Assembly (NCBI GenBank): GCA_036785325.1
Contig: JAXIVH010000303.1
Coordinates: 1 to 64,000, forward strand
Length of the DNA stretch: 64,000 bases
Direction of reading: 5' to 3'
Origin: Urophycis tenuis
Taxonomy: Eukaryota; Chordata; Actinopteri; Gadiformes; Phycidae
This document shows positions 55,940 to 64,000 of this stretch, piece by piece. How positions within the stretch are numbered: position 1 is the stretch's first letter; every line of letters begins with the position of its first letter. Made by a program: the position numbers and the translations under genes. Under the pieces are notes generated by a model. It was not told the origin of the DNA. It did no database searches and was given only the letters and a program-made list of their open reading frames with translations.

Positions 55940-57003
55940 GGCTGCTTTCTTAAGAAGGGAGAAGTAGGAGCACCTTTTGGCCCGGGTTGAAGGTACGACT
56001 GCGGGCAGTCCTGTCGTACCAAGTCTTTTGGTTTGACTGGGCCTGCGCCAGGTTGTCGAGGGCCAGACTGCTCAGCTCGTCTCTCATCTTGAGTACATAG
56101 TCTACAATGTTGGTCTGTGGCTGAGGACCCTCTCCCATCCAGGCCTCTCGCAGGACATCCAGGGGACCCCCCACCTGACTTCCGTAGAGCAGTTTGAAGG
56201 GAGAGTAGCCGGTGGACGCTTGTGGGACTTCTCTGTAAGCGAAGAGGAGATAGGGAAGCCACTGGTTCCAGTTAGCTCCAGAGTCACTAACAAACTTTCT
56301 CAACATTGCCTTGAGAGTTTGGTTGAAGCGCTCAACCATTCCGTCAGTCTGTGGGTGGTAAGGCACTTGCTTCATAAACCTAGAGTTAAAGTTCGTACCC
56401 TGATCTGTTATGATCTCTCTAGGGATCACTCATGAAAATAGCTGTATAAGGCTATTCGCTACCTGCCTAGACTTGATGTTTCTCAAGGGGAAAGCTTCAG
56501 TAGCGAGTAGCGTAGTCACATATTACCAGGATGTACTGGTGGCCAGCCCTACTCTTGCCAAGGGGGCCCACAACATCCATAGCAATCCTAGTAAAGGGAA
56601 CATCAATGATGGGGAGGTTAACTAGGGGTGCCTTCATGCCTCTTTTGGAATGAGAGGTGAGCTGGCAGGTTGGGCAGGATTTACAGAAAGCTACCCCTTC
56701 CTGGTACACACCAGGCCAATGGAAACGGGTAGCAATCCTGTCTAGGGTTTTCTGTTGCCCTAAGTGGCCTGACCAGGGGATGCTGTGAGCTAGGTTCAGT
56801 ACTTTAGCATGCAGGGGCTTAGGGACTACAAGTTGCTCTCCCTCAGCACTCATATGCACCAGCCTTACCCCTCTCAACACAAAGCATTCTTTCCCACATA
56901 ATGCAGCCCTAGAAACATCTTCCTCACCCTTCACCATGCTGAAACAGGAACTCAATGTAGCATCATCTTTCTGAGCCTGCCCAAAGTCAGTAACATCCAC
57001 CTC
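55940..57003 (-). pseudogene. Integrase of the Gmr1-like element
   Basis: HHCC zinc domain (LNLAHSIPWSGHLGQQKT ... CKSCPTCQLTSHSKRG), core IAMDVVGPLGKSRAGHQYIL (first Asp), REIITDQGTNFNSRF (second Asp) and PYHPQTDGMVERFNQTLKAM (Glu). All catalytic residues are present. A frameshift near 56440 splits it. The right end at about 57003 is cut. Confidence 0.88.
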
Positions 57004-57024
57004 ACTAACATCTAGTGGTGGTAG

Positions 57025-57408
57025 GTGCAGCTGCTCTGGTACTGGAGTTCCAGGGCCTGTGCAGAGCAGCTGACTGAGGTCTGGACTGACATTTTCAACC
57101 TGTCACTAGCCCAAGCAACTGTCCCTGAATGCCTTAAATCCACCACCATCGTGCCAGTGCCCAAACACTCCACTGCAGTTGACCTTAATGACTTCCCCCC
57201 CAATCATCGTGAAGTGCTTCGAGAGGCTGGTCCTGGGTCACATCAAAACCTGTCTATCACCCACACTAGACCCCTTCCAATTTGCCTACCGCCAGAATAG
57301 GAGTACAGAGGATGCCATTTCCACGGCACTGCACTCCGCCCTCTCCCACCTGGAAAAAAGCCACACATACGTTAGAATGCTGTTCATTGACTTCAGTTCA
57401 GCATTTAA
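57025..57408 (+). mobile_element. Rex1-like LINE fragment interrupted at TTAA
   Basis: The plus strand encodes, with a frameshift near 57190, STTIVPVPKHSTAVDLNDF, FERLVLGHIKTCL, LDPFQFAYRQNRSTEDAI and MLFIDFSSAF, stopping inside motif A at TTAA (57405-57408). What follows is unrelated and starts the Kolobok-like element. Confidence 0.85.
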
Positions 57409-57592
57409 AGAGCAATTTGCAGGTTAATTTTTTTAAGAAATTTATATTCAACCTTGTTTGAAAATGAGCATTTGAAAAGTTAATGTAGGAATTAATATGC
57501 TTATAAGACATAAGGGCACACATTTGGAGGAAAAAGTGGCCGTTTTGAGCAACTGCTCCTAAAAACTGCTTTTTTTTCAACACCGCGTCATA

Positions 57593-57612
57593 TGACGTAG
57601 AAAAAGGGAGTC
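57593..57612 (+). repeat. Left arm of 20-bp inverted repeat
   Basis: TGACGTAGAAAAAGGGAGTC, exact reverse complement of 63954-63973; 57 bp before the transposase ATG. Confidence 0.92.
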
Positions 57613-57669
57613 GTGCGAAGAGACCCACGTTACAACGCACTGTAGCTGGTCTGGAGTTCGACAAACAAA

Positions 57670-58071
57670 ATGGTGAATTATTGTGTATGTGCAGGTTGCA
57701 CACATTCAAACTCTTCAGGACATCGAGTCCACAATTTTCCTGACAGGAAGGTGGAGGGTGCCAGTTTTCGTGCCTGGGTGCGTTTTGTGCGGGTGAAGAG
57801 ACAGGACTTCACTGCTGCATCGGTAACGAAAATCGCGGTCGTTTGTGGCGCTCATTTTCGACCGGAGGATTACCGTCCCGGCGATATGATGGAGCTCAGG
57901 ATGGGGTGTCGCAGCCAGAAGCGGGTGAGACTGGCCCCTGGAGCAGTGCCTTCGGTGCACACCGCAGTTTCATCTGGTGCGCGGTCGTCAGCAGCAGCTA
58001 GTGGCTCTGCCGGCGAGAGTGGTCACGGATCCGTCAGAGATTCAGCACTACGGAAACGTGAACTGTTCAAG
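57670..58071 (+). CDS. Transposase exon 1, THAP zinc-finger domain
   Basis: 134 codons from ATG to the donor AAG|GTAAGT. THAP C2CH residues: Cys of NYCVCAGC and, downstream, VVCGAHF; also a conserved Pro (NFPDRK) and Trp (AWVRF). THAP domains bind specific DNA, here probably the element's own ends. Followed by a Ser/Ala-rich linker. Confidence 0.88.
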
Positions 58072-61000
58072 GTAAGTACAGTTTTCTAACGTTTGCTAAC
58101 TTCCAAATTAGTCAGCGTAATTAATTAAATAATGACAAGCAACGTGTGATACCTGTTAATTGTAGCAAAGCTATGTCGTAAAACCGTGTAAAACCAGCTA
58201 ATAATGCATGGTAGCTCATGTTAGCTAACGTTAGCATTAGCAGACTATTCTGTAAAACCTTACCATATGATACGTAGGGGTGCAACGGATCAAAAACCTC
58301 ACGGTTCGGATAGGTTCGCAGATCAGAGTCACGGATCGGATCATTTTTCGGATCAGCAAAAAAAAGACGGATCACGGATCAATGATGATGATCCGTTGCA
58401 CCACTAATGATAAGGCATAAGTGATAACATCAGTTTGCTAACTTCAGAAATCCTACAAATTACAGCTTGGTGACTTTGTTTTTACTTCTTAAACTGCAGA
58501 AACCCTCATCCATGATTTTATCACATCCAGACTATATTGCAACCGCATCCTGGTTCACCTTCCAAACTCCTCAATAAACTTCAATACATCCAGAACTCAG
58601 CGGCACGCCTGCTCACCCACACCCGCTCCAGAGACCACATCACCCCTGTCCTCCGTGACCTGCACTGGCTGCCCATCACTCACCGCATAGAGTTCAAAAT
58701 CCTCCTCCTCACACACAAAGCACTCAATAACCTGCCCCCCCCTACCTCACAGACCTGCTCCACCACCACACCCCCTCCCGTGACCTCCGCTCATCCGAAG
58801 GGAACATCCTTTCTCCACCTGCAGGGACCAAGCACCAAACCTGGGGAGATCTGGAATTCACTCCCCAAACCCATCCGTATCTGCACACACCTCCCAACCT
58901 TCAAGACCATGCTCAAGACTCACCTTTTTAAATTAGCTTTTAACTTATAACAATGTGCTTTTATACTGCACTCTATTTTATAATATGTTTGTTTTCATCT
59001 ATTTTTACTTGCTCTATTTTATGATTTTAAAACTATAAATGTTCATTTTGTGTAATATTGGTTTGTTATTAGGGAGATACTGCAAGTGATGAAGGAGCAC
59101 AAGCATCTACATCCAGTGCTGCAGTGCATTCAGACCCAGACCAGGAGGCTGTCTGTCCTATGGCTCAGCAACCATCTGTGCTTCACTTTGGCTCACAGTG
59201 TAACCTCAGACCTTCACATCGTTAATCAGGTAGTGTATCTGTACTCGTATATCTAGAATTAGCTACATAATGCAGGAGGGCAAAATATTAGAAACTACTC
59301 TCAGTATGATGCAGGCTGGTACAATGCTAACTATGAACTCTGTAATGAAATATGATTGCATTAACATCTTAGACTGAATGTCAACAAACACTGAACATTA
59401 TAAGCTTTGTAAAAGTAGATTTTGTGGCAGAGCTGTTGTATTGGATTGAATTTTATTACACAGGTGTACCTATTAAAGTGGCATTTTATCTTTTTTATCC
59501 TAGCTATCCAGGTACAGCCCAGAATGGTCAGTGTGGGGACTCAGACAGAAAGATCTGAGAAACGGACATCAACTCCACTGACCAGTCCTGTACACAGCGA
59601 TGATGATGATGATGTTAACATGGACCAACCTGGTGATACGTCATGGAGACCAGAGGAGGAAACCATGAGTGAGGCATCTGACGAGGAGCCGTCAAAAGAG
59701 CCACTGCAGGAATCTCACTCTGACCTCAGGTTAGACTTCTTTTGATTTTACATAATGTGTATCACCACATTGTGTCATAGTCAGAAATAATAGGTGTTTT
59801 TCTTTCGTCAGTGCTCCTGACAAGTTCATCGTGTGCGAACGCCAGCTGATGTCCTTGTTCAACATCTGCCCTGTCTGTTGTGGGGAAACCCAGGGAATCA
59901 TGCAACAACAGGAGGGAACTTTTGTAAAAATAAAACAGGTAAGAGGATATTTATGAGTTCTACTGGTATACTTTATTTGTGACTGTTAACCGTTGTACTG
60001 GTAATTTTCACTGGTAATGGTAATTTTTAATACATCTCTTAGGTCTGTGCAACGTGTGGGCATGTACGTTCTTGGCAGAACCAGGCAATGCTGCATAGAA
60101 ATATGCCTGCCTGCAACCTGCTACTAAGTGGGGCCATCCACTTTTCAGGTTGCATGGCAACCCAGACTATTCGGATGCTGAAGCTGTTTGGGCTCCAGTG
60201 CATCAGCAGCAGCACCTTCTTCCGCCATCAACGGCTGTACACAATTCCCACCATTGTGCAGGCCTGGCAGAATGAGCAGGCCGGGATCATCAGAGAACTG
60301 AAAGAGATGGAGGGTGGCCTAATCCTCTCTGGTGACTGCAGGTAGTCATTGATATAGAAAACAGGTCAAAACAATATGCGCAGATATAATTTAGTTATGT
60401 GACAGTTTTTGTTCTTTAACATCTCAACTGTTTTTGACATTGATAGGTCCGACTCTCCTGGCCATTGTGCCAAATATGGCACTTACTCTGTTATTGAGGA
60501 CAGAATAAACAAAGTTTTAGATCTTCAACTTGTCCAGGTAAGTTAACGTCATAAGACACACAAATAAGTTGTCTGATGTACAGTCAGTGAATGACTGAAT
60601 GTTTTTTACAGAGCTCAGAGGTCCCAAGCAGCAACTGGTGTGAGATAGAGGGTCTGAAGCGCACCATTAAATTCCTGAAGGAGCAACACCTGCAGGTGTC
60701 AGCCCTCATCACTGACAGAAATCGACAGGTAAAGACGCGCACACACAAAACATATTAGCACTGAAAATATTTACAGTTAAAAGTACATTTTCTTATTATA
60801 ATGTATGTATTGTGTCCCACACTTTAGGTTGCCAAGTGGGTGCGGGAGAAGTTGTGTCCAGAAGGAACAAGCCATTTTTTTGACATCTGGCATATTGGTA
60901 AAAGTATGTATCTTGATATTGGTAGTTTTGTTGAGGTTGTTGTTAATAATTATATTTTCTTTAACATTTTGTGTTTCTGTACTGAAACAGGCCTAGGAAA

Positions 61001-62561
61001 AGCTTTGGATGCTGCTGCAAAGGAGAGACAGTGTGAGGACCTGAAGCTGTGGAGGCCAGCAGTTATTAACCATCTCTACTGGACTGCAGCCTCCACTCCA
61101 GATGGAGATCCAGACGTGATGGAGGCCAAGTGGCAGAGCATGGTTAACCATGTTCAGGACATTCATGAACATGACACTCCTGCTTTTCCCTGCTGTGCCC
61201 ATCCACCTCTGGAGGGAGAAGAAAGGAACAAAGAGTGGCTGGAACCAGGTACAACAAACATACTGTGTACAGTATGTGGCTGAAAATACTTCACTCTTCT
61301 GTGTGCTGGTTGCTGCTTGGTTTATTTTGGTTCTATCAATATATAATTCAGCGTGCTAAGAATTGATTGTGTTGTTATTTTATACAGGAGATTCAACACA
61401 TCGAAATTCTCCAGCTTCATTGTACATTAATCATCATATTTTATATCTGGTGTTTCAGCCAGATATAAAATATGTGAACAAGGTGTTAAAAAAATCACAC
61501 CTGATAGTGGTTATACAATCATGCCTTATCATTGTATGAATGCATGTATAGTCAGTTCTAGTAACATCTAAACAAAATATGTTTACAGGATCAACTGTAG
61601 CAGTTAAACTGGAGAGTGTAGCCACTAGGACAGCACTGGTGAAGGATGTCCGGCAGTTGTCCCCACAGCATCAGACCTTTTCACTGGAGGCATTTCACTC
61701 ACTCATCCTGCACTTTGCACCAAAGCACACAGGCTTTTCCTTCCTTGGGATGTACAGCAGGTAAATCCTCCTCCTCCATCCACCTCACTGTCCCCTCTTT
61801 CCGGCTCACCACCATGGGGAGCAGAGCTTTTAGCCGCTCTGCCCCCAAACTCTGGAACTCACTCCCATCTGACATCCGAAATATTGACTCCCTCCCTCAG
61901 TTCAAATCCTCTCTCAAAACCCACCTTTTCAGGACAGCTTTCTCATTGTAGCTGTCATGTTGTTTTTACTTGCACTTTTAATGGTTTTGTTATTTGCTTG
62001 CTCTTGTTTAAATTGTAAAGTGTCCTTAAGTGACCTGAAAGGCGCTTCTAAATAAAATGTATTATTATTATTATGGCCATTACTTTTGAACTACACATTC
62101 TATGTTTTCTACAGACTTCTCTTGGCAGCCCTGCATTTCAATGCTAATGGCAGCAGAGAAGTTGCTCGAACCAGTGATGGTGAGGTACGCTATGCGGTTC
62201 GCTACCCAAGGTTCTGCAAAGGTGGCTGGGTAGTCCGTCCTATCAAGGAGAAGCCATCATACGGTTAGCAGTTTCAGTCAGTCCCTAAATATGATTTATT
62301 ATGCGAGTCAGTCCATGAGTCAACTATAATGTCACTGAATGTGATCTAAATATTTGTTTCCTTCCTCCAGCATATGCATCAGCCCTCATGGAGTCTCTGA
62401 GAGTGGGATACTCCAGGTCACCACAGGCTCTACGAGAGAGCAGTGCTGCCTTGAATTCAACTACACCTGCACCACTTTCCAGATCCTGCCAGAACATCAC
62501 CAAGGATGAGGCAGTTGGCTTGTATCTTGCACGACATTCACGTTTTAACACTGGCCGTTAG
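57670..62561 (+). CDS. THAP-domain Kolobok-type DDE transposase, 12 exons, one in-frame stop
   Basis: Would cut and paste the element at TTAA. Exons: 57670-58071, 59073-59229, 59504-59729, 59812-59938, 60043-60341, 60447-60537, 60612-60728, 60828-60903, 60991-61248, 61589-61760, 62115-62263, 62371-62561. All have GT/AG borders and consistent phases, 2265 nt in total. THAP domain at residues 1-95: CVCAGC near the start, FRAWVRF, VVCGAHF, and AVPSV. Later parts: an acidic linker with SVGTQT, a Cys pair domain (ICPVCC, CATCGH), and the catalytic core GDCRSDSPGHCAKYGTY (first Asp), ALITDRN (second Asp), FFDIWHIGKSLGKAL and EAKWQSMVNHVQDIHEHD (candidate Glu). It ends RYAVRYPRFCKGGW and YLARHSRFNTGR. 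Oddity: TAA at 59223-59225 (codon 186) near the end of exon 2. So a probable recent pseudogene, or exon 2 is spliced differently. Confidence 0.82.
58275..58406. mobile_element. hAT-type MITE in transposase intron 1
   Basis: 132 bp with ends TAGGGGTGCAACGGATC and GATCCGTTGCACCACTA, flanked by ATGATACG (58267-58274) and ATGATAAG (58407-58414), an 8-bp duplication with one mismatch. The interior is built of repeated CGGATC/GATCACGGATC phrases. Confidence 0.88.
58497..59000 (+). mobile_element. L2-like LINE fragment in transposase intron 1
   Basis: Encodes QNSAARLLTHTRSRDHITPV, LRDLHWLPITHRIEF and MLKTHLFKLAFNL before a stop, the last ~140 codons of L2-like ORF2, with a frameshift near 58740. 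Confidence 0.85.
61763..62075 (+). mobile_element. L2-like LINE 3' end filling transposase intron 10
   Basis: Starts two bases after the intron 10 donor and encodes STVPSF-type end (HLTVPSFRLTTMGSRAFS, KLWNSLPSDIRNIDSLPQFK, LKTHLFRTAFSL), then the tail GAAAGGCGCTTCTAAATAAA and ATT repeats. The acceptor of exon 11 lies about 40 bp further on. Confidence 0.85.
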
Positions 62562-62843
62562 CTTGAAACTTGGCATTATGCCTGCTGTTATATTATTTTT
62601 GCACTGTGTTTAACCTTTGTTTCTGTTGTACAGGTACTGTAGGCTGTCGGCGGCAGTTCTTCCATGGTGTTGGTGTTCCCCTTTTCACCATTTCCTTTAC
62701 AGTGTGAGTGTGGTGCCGCGGGTGTTTTAGTTGGATCCCTCCATCTTGGTTTTGCCTCTCTGCCGTCTGGTAGGCCCCCACCCGGTCCCCTCATTTATTC
62801 TCCTCATGCTCAGCATCATTTTAAAAGAATCATTAATTGTGTG

Positions 62844-62849
62844 AATAAA
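62844..62849 (+). terminator. Likely polyadenylation signal of the transposase gene
   Basis: AATAAA about 280 bp after the transposase stop, in the gap between the converging genes. Confidence 0.5.
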
Positions 62850-63103
62850 GTGTTCCCTCTTTTGTACACCGTCTCTTGCCCCGTGGGATTATTTCAAACC
62901 TGAGTGACCTTAAATAGTTATTTAATTTTCCTGGGGCTAACCCCAAGTGACGTCAGAACCATTCCACCCTTGTGATTCTGCCACATGTTTGTTATTGGGT
63001 TGCTGATGGGCTTTACTATCAATGCAGACCTGTTACATATATTTTATCTAAACTTAATAAAAAGGTTTTATACAGTAAGACACTTTGTGATTGTGAGTAT
63101 TTT

Positions 63104-63278
63104 TTATTGATCATCACCCAAATGAGGCCAGTTAAAACCTTCATAAACTCCTCCTTCCTCTGGAAACTGTCTTCTGATGGCAGACACAACACATGAAGGT
63201 AAGGGCTTCCTAATGTGTCTGCACAGAATGCCATAGGCCCAGCGGACAATCTGCCTGTAAGCTGTGTAGTGGTATTGC
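63104..63278 (-). CDS. Terminal exon encoding P2X7-type ballast-domain end
   Basis: 175 nt, one base then 57 codons and TAA at 63106-63104. Conserved residues of the P2X7 C-terminus are visible: Ala-Tyr-Arg, Trp, Leu-Pro-Ser-Cys, Ile-Arg, Phe-Pro, Gly-x-Tyr-x-Gly-Phe. In the receptor the equivalent cysteine helps hold a zinc cluster. Confidence 0.72.
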
Positions 63279-63919
63279 CTGGGGATAGGGACATAATATC
63301 AATATTTGTAGTCATTAATTTTGAAAAGTGATATAAGTAGTGAGGTTCTAAATATGGGCAACTTGTAATAGAGAAAATAAGATTGAGATTGTTTTAATAT
63401 CTCAAATTTGCTATTTATCTCCATATTCATACTTAGTTGTACTGTTCACTATTCTATTTCAAATTGGATATGGTCCTCCGTCCCTCCCTCCATCGTTAAC
63501 GGTAGAGCGTTGTATAACGTAGTTGTAGTTATATTAACGTTACACAGTGTGAGTCGAGATATGACTGATACGTGCACGCTGGTTTCTGTTCTGGGTAAGT
63601 ATAATTACTCATGCCTGTGTTAATACTACTTTTCTTATAGCCTGATACACGACAGCAAACTTTACAACGCTGTGATGTGAACGTAGCGGACATCGTTAGC
63701 CAACGCCGGTTACTCACGACACCTGCCCAGTTCTCCACCGATTCTCCTCACAACATAACTCAATTTCTCTCCTCTGACCGTTATTCCTTCTAACCCTGGT
63801 CTGTTCCGGTCTCTTGGACGCCTAGCAGGCTCATAATTATAAGGCTGTGGTCCACCATATGCCTGTGAATAAACATTTACAACCTCTTCAGTGTCAAAAC
63901 TGGCTTGAGATCCATCCAT
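63104..63919 (-). CDS. Second transposon gene with P2X7-like C-terminal (ballast) domain, incomplete
   Basis: Last exon, minus 63278-63104: acceptor TATCCCCAG, then 57 codons and TAA. It reads QYHYTAYRQIVRWAYGI ... RKPLPSCVVSAIRRQFP ... VYEGFNWPH, the pattern AYR-W-LPSC-IR-FP-G-Y-GF at the end of the P2X7 cytoplasmic ballast domain. In fish this domain also occurs in proteins lacking the channel. AATAAA overlaps the stop. First exon, minus 63919 to about 63710: MDGSQASFDTEEVVNVYSQA, then GGPQPYNYEPARRPRD and GLEGITVRGEKLSYVV, with a likely donor GTGAGT near 63710. The exon phases (1 out, 2 in) do not fit directly. The cysteine-rich middle usual in this family was not found between them, so an exon is missing, degraded or overlooked. 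Function unknown; accessory DNA- or zinc-binding role is speculation. Confidence 0.6.
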
Positions 63920-63953
63920 TTCTTGTGTACAGTCTGACCGGACTACTAGACCG

Positions 63954-63973
63954 GACTCCCTTTTTCTACGTCA
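63954..63973 (-). repeat. Right arm of 20-bp inverted repeat
   Basis: GACTCCCTTTTTCTACGTCA, exact reverse complement of 57593-57612; about 34 bp before the minus-strand ATG at 63919. Confidence 0.92.
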
Positions 63974-64000
63974 CGTCCGGTTTGGCTTTTTTAGTTGCGG

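Larger units (their letters stand above)
54296..57003 (-). mobile_element. Gmr1-like Ty3/gypsy-related pol: integrase before reverse transcriptase
   Basis: Reading right to left: zinc-binding and catalytic integrase (57000-55950), then a chromo-like/linker segment, reverse transcriptase (about 55750-54800) and RNase H (about 54720-54310), then the LTR. Ty3/gypsy elements normally have integrase last. The reversed order is known for the Gmr1 group of deuterostomes. Several frameshifts (near 56440, 55930, 55130, 54745) make it a pseudogene; gag and protease to the right are missing. Confidence 0.85.
57409..64000. mobile_element. Two-gene Kolobok-like DNA transposon, right end beyond the window
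   Basis: Left end placed after TTAA (57405-57408), which breaks a Rex1-like frame; TTAA is the Kolobok target. Inside are a plus-strand THAP transposase gene (57670-62561) and a converging minus-strand gene (63104-63919). A perfect 20-bp inverted repeat (57593-57612 and 63954-63973) lies just outside both start codons. By symmetry the right end should fall about 150-200 bp past 64000, for a length near 6.7 kb. The copy carries later insertions (58275-58406, about 58497-59000, 61763-62075). Boundaries seen; family assignment from the transposase; the right end is inferred. Confidence 0.75.

Noticed and set aside
58121..58375. 84-codon minus-strand frame
   Set aside because: Overlaps the hAT MITE and intron 1 of the transposase; repeat-derived.
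63408..63623. Plus-strand short exon MTDTCTLVSVLG followed by GTAAGT
   Set aside because: A donor-like site is present but there is nothing else to support a plus-strand gene, and it lies inside the minus-strand gene's intron.

Overview
The window is nuclear DNA of a ray-finned (teleost) fish. It has spliced vertebrate-type genes with long introns, very dense dinucleotide and tetranucleotide microsatellites, and teleost-typical transposons (Rex1/Babar-like, L2-like and L1-like LINEs, Ty3/gypsy elements, hAT, Harbinger and Kolobok-type DNA transposons, a tRNA-derived SINE). All calls come from reading the sequence and recalling families. No database search was run.

Layout. 1-2.9 kb: mostly unassigned, with a GC-rich island carrying the likely first coding exon of an unrecognised minus-strand gene (1866-1976). 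5.2-12.7 kb: the only clear single-copy host gene, a five-exon sodium channel beta-4 subunit gene (scn4b) on the plus strand, its introns full of microsatellites. 12.7-16 kb: intergenic, no gene seen. From 16 kb to the end the window is a transposon graveyard with several levels of nesting. 16-19.3 kb: LINE fragments. 19.7-27 kb: a minus-strand Ty3/gypsy element split by a DNA transposon with 14-bp inverted ends and a 5-bp target duplication, which itself contains a Rex1-like LINE. 28.2-32.7 kb: a second Ty3/gypsy element, plus strand, short LTRs. 32.96-34.34 kb: a Harbinger-type non-autonomous element with a TTA duplication. 36.8-43.6 kb: a near full-length L1-like LINE with an intact ORF1 and a broken ORF2 that carries a DNA-transposon insertion. 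44.3-45.0 kb: a hAT-derived element with a perfect 8-bp duplication. 48.6-52.1 kb: a minus-strand Rex1-like LINE split by a plus-strand L2-like LINE. 52.1-52.9 kb: a dispersed repeat containing an L2 tail containing a solo LTR. 52.9-57.0 kb: a Ty3/gypsy-related element whose integrase lies upstream of the reverse transcriptase (Gmr1-like order), followed by one LTR and the start of a second gag. 57.03-57.41 kb: a Rex1-like fragment ending at a TTAA.

The most interesting unit is 57.4 kb to the window end. A 12-exon plus-strand gene encodes a THAP-domain Kolobok-type DDE transposase. All 12 exons join in phase (2265 nt), with one in-frame stop. It converges on a minus-strand gene whose last exon encodes a domain resembling the C-terminal cytoplasmic ('ballast') domain of the P2X7 receptor. 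Both genes start just inside a perfect 20-bp inverted repeat (57593-57612 and 63954-63973), so they look like the two genes of one transposon whose right end lies just outside the window.
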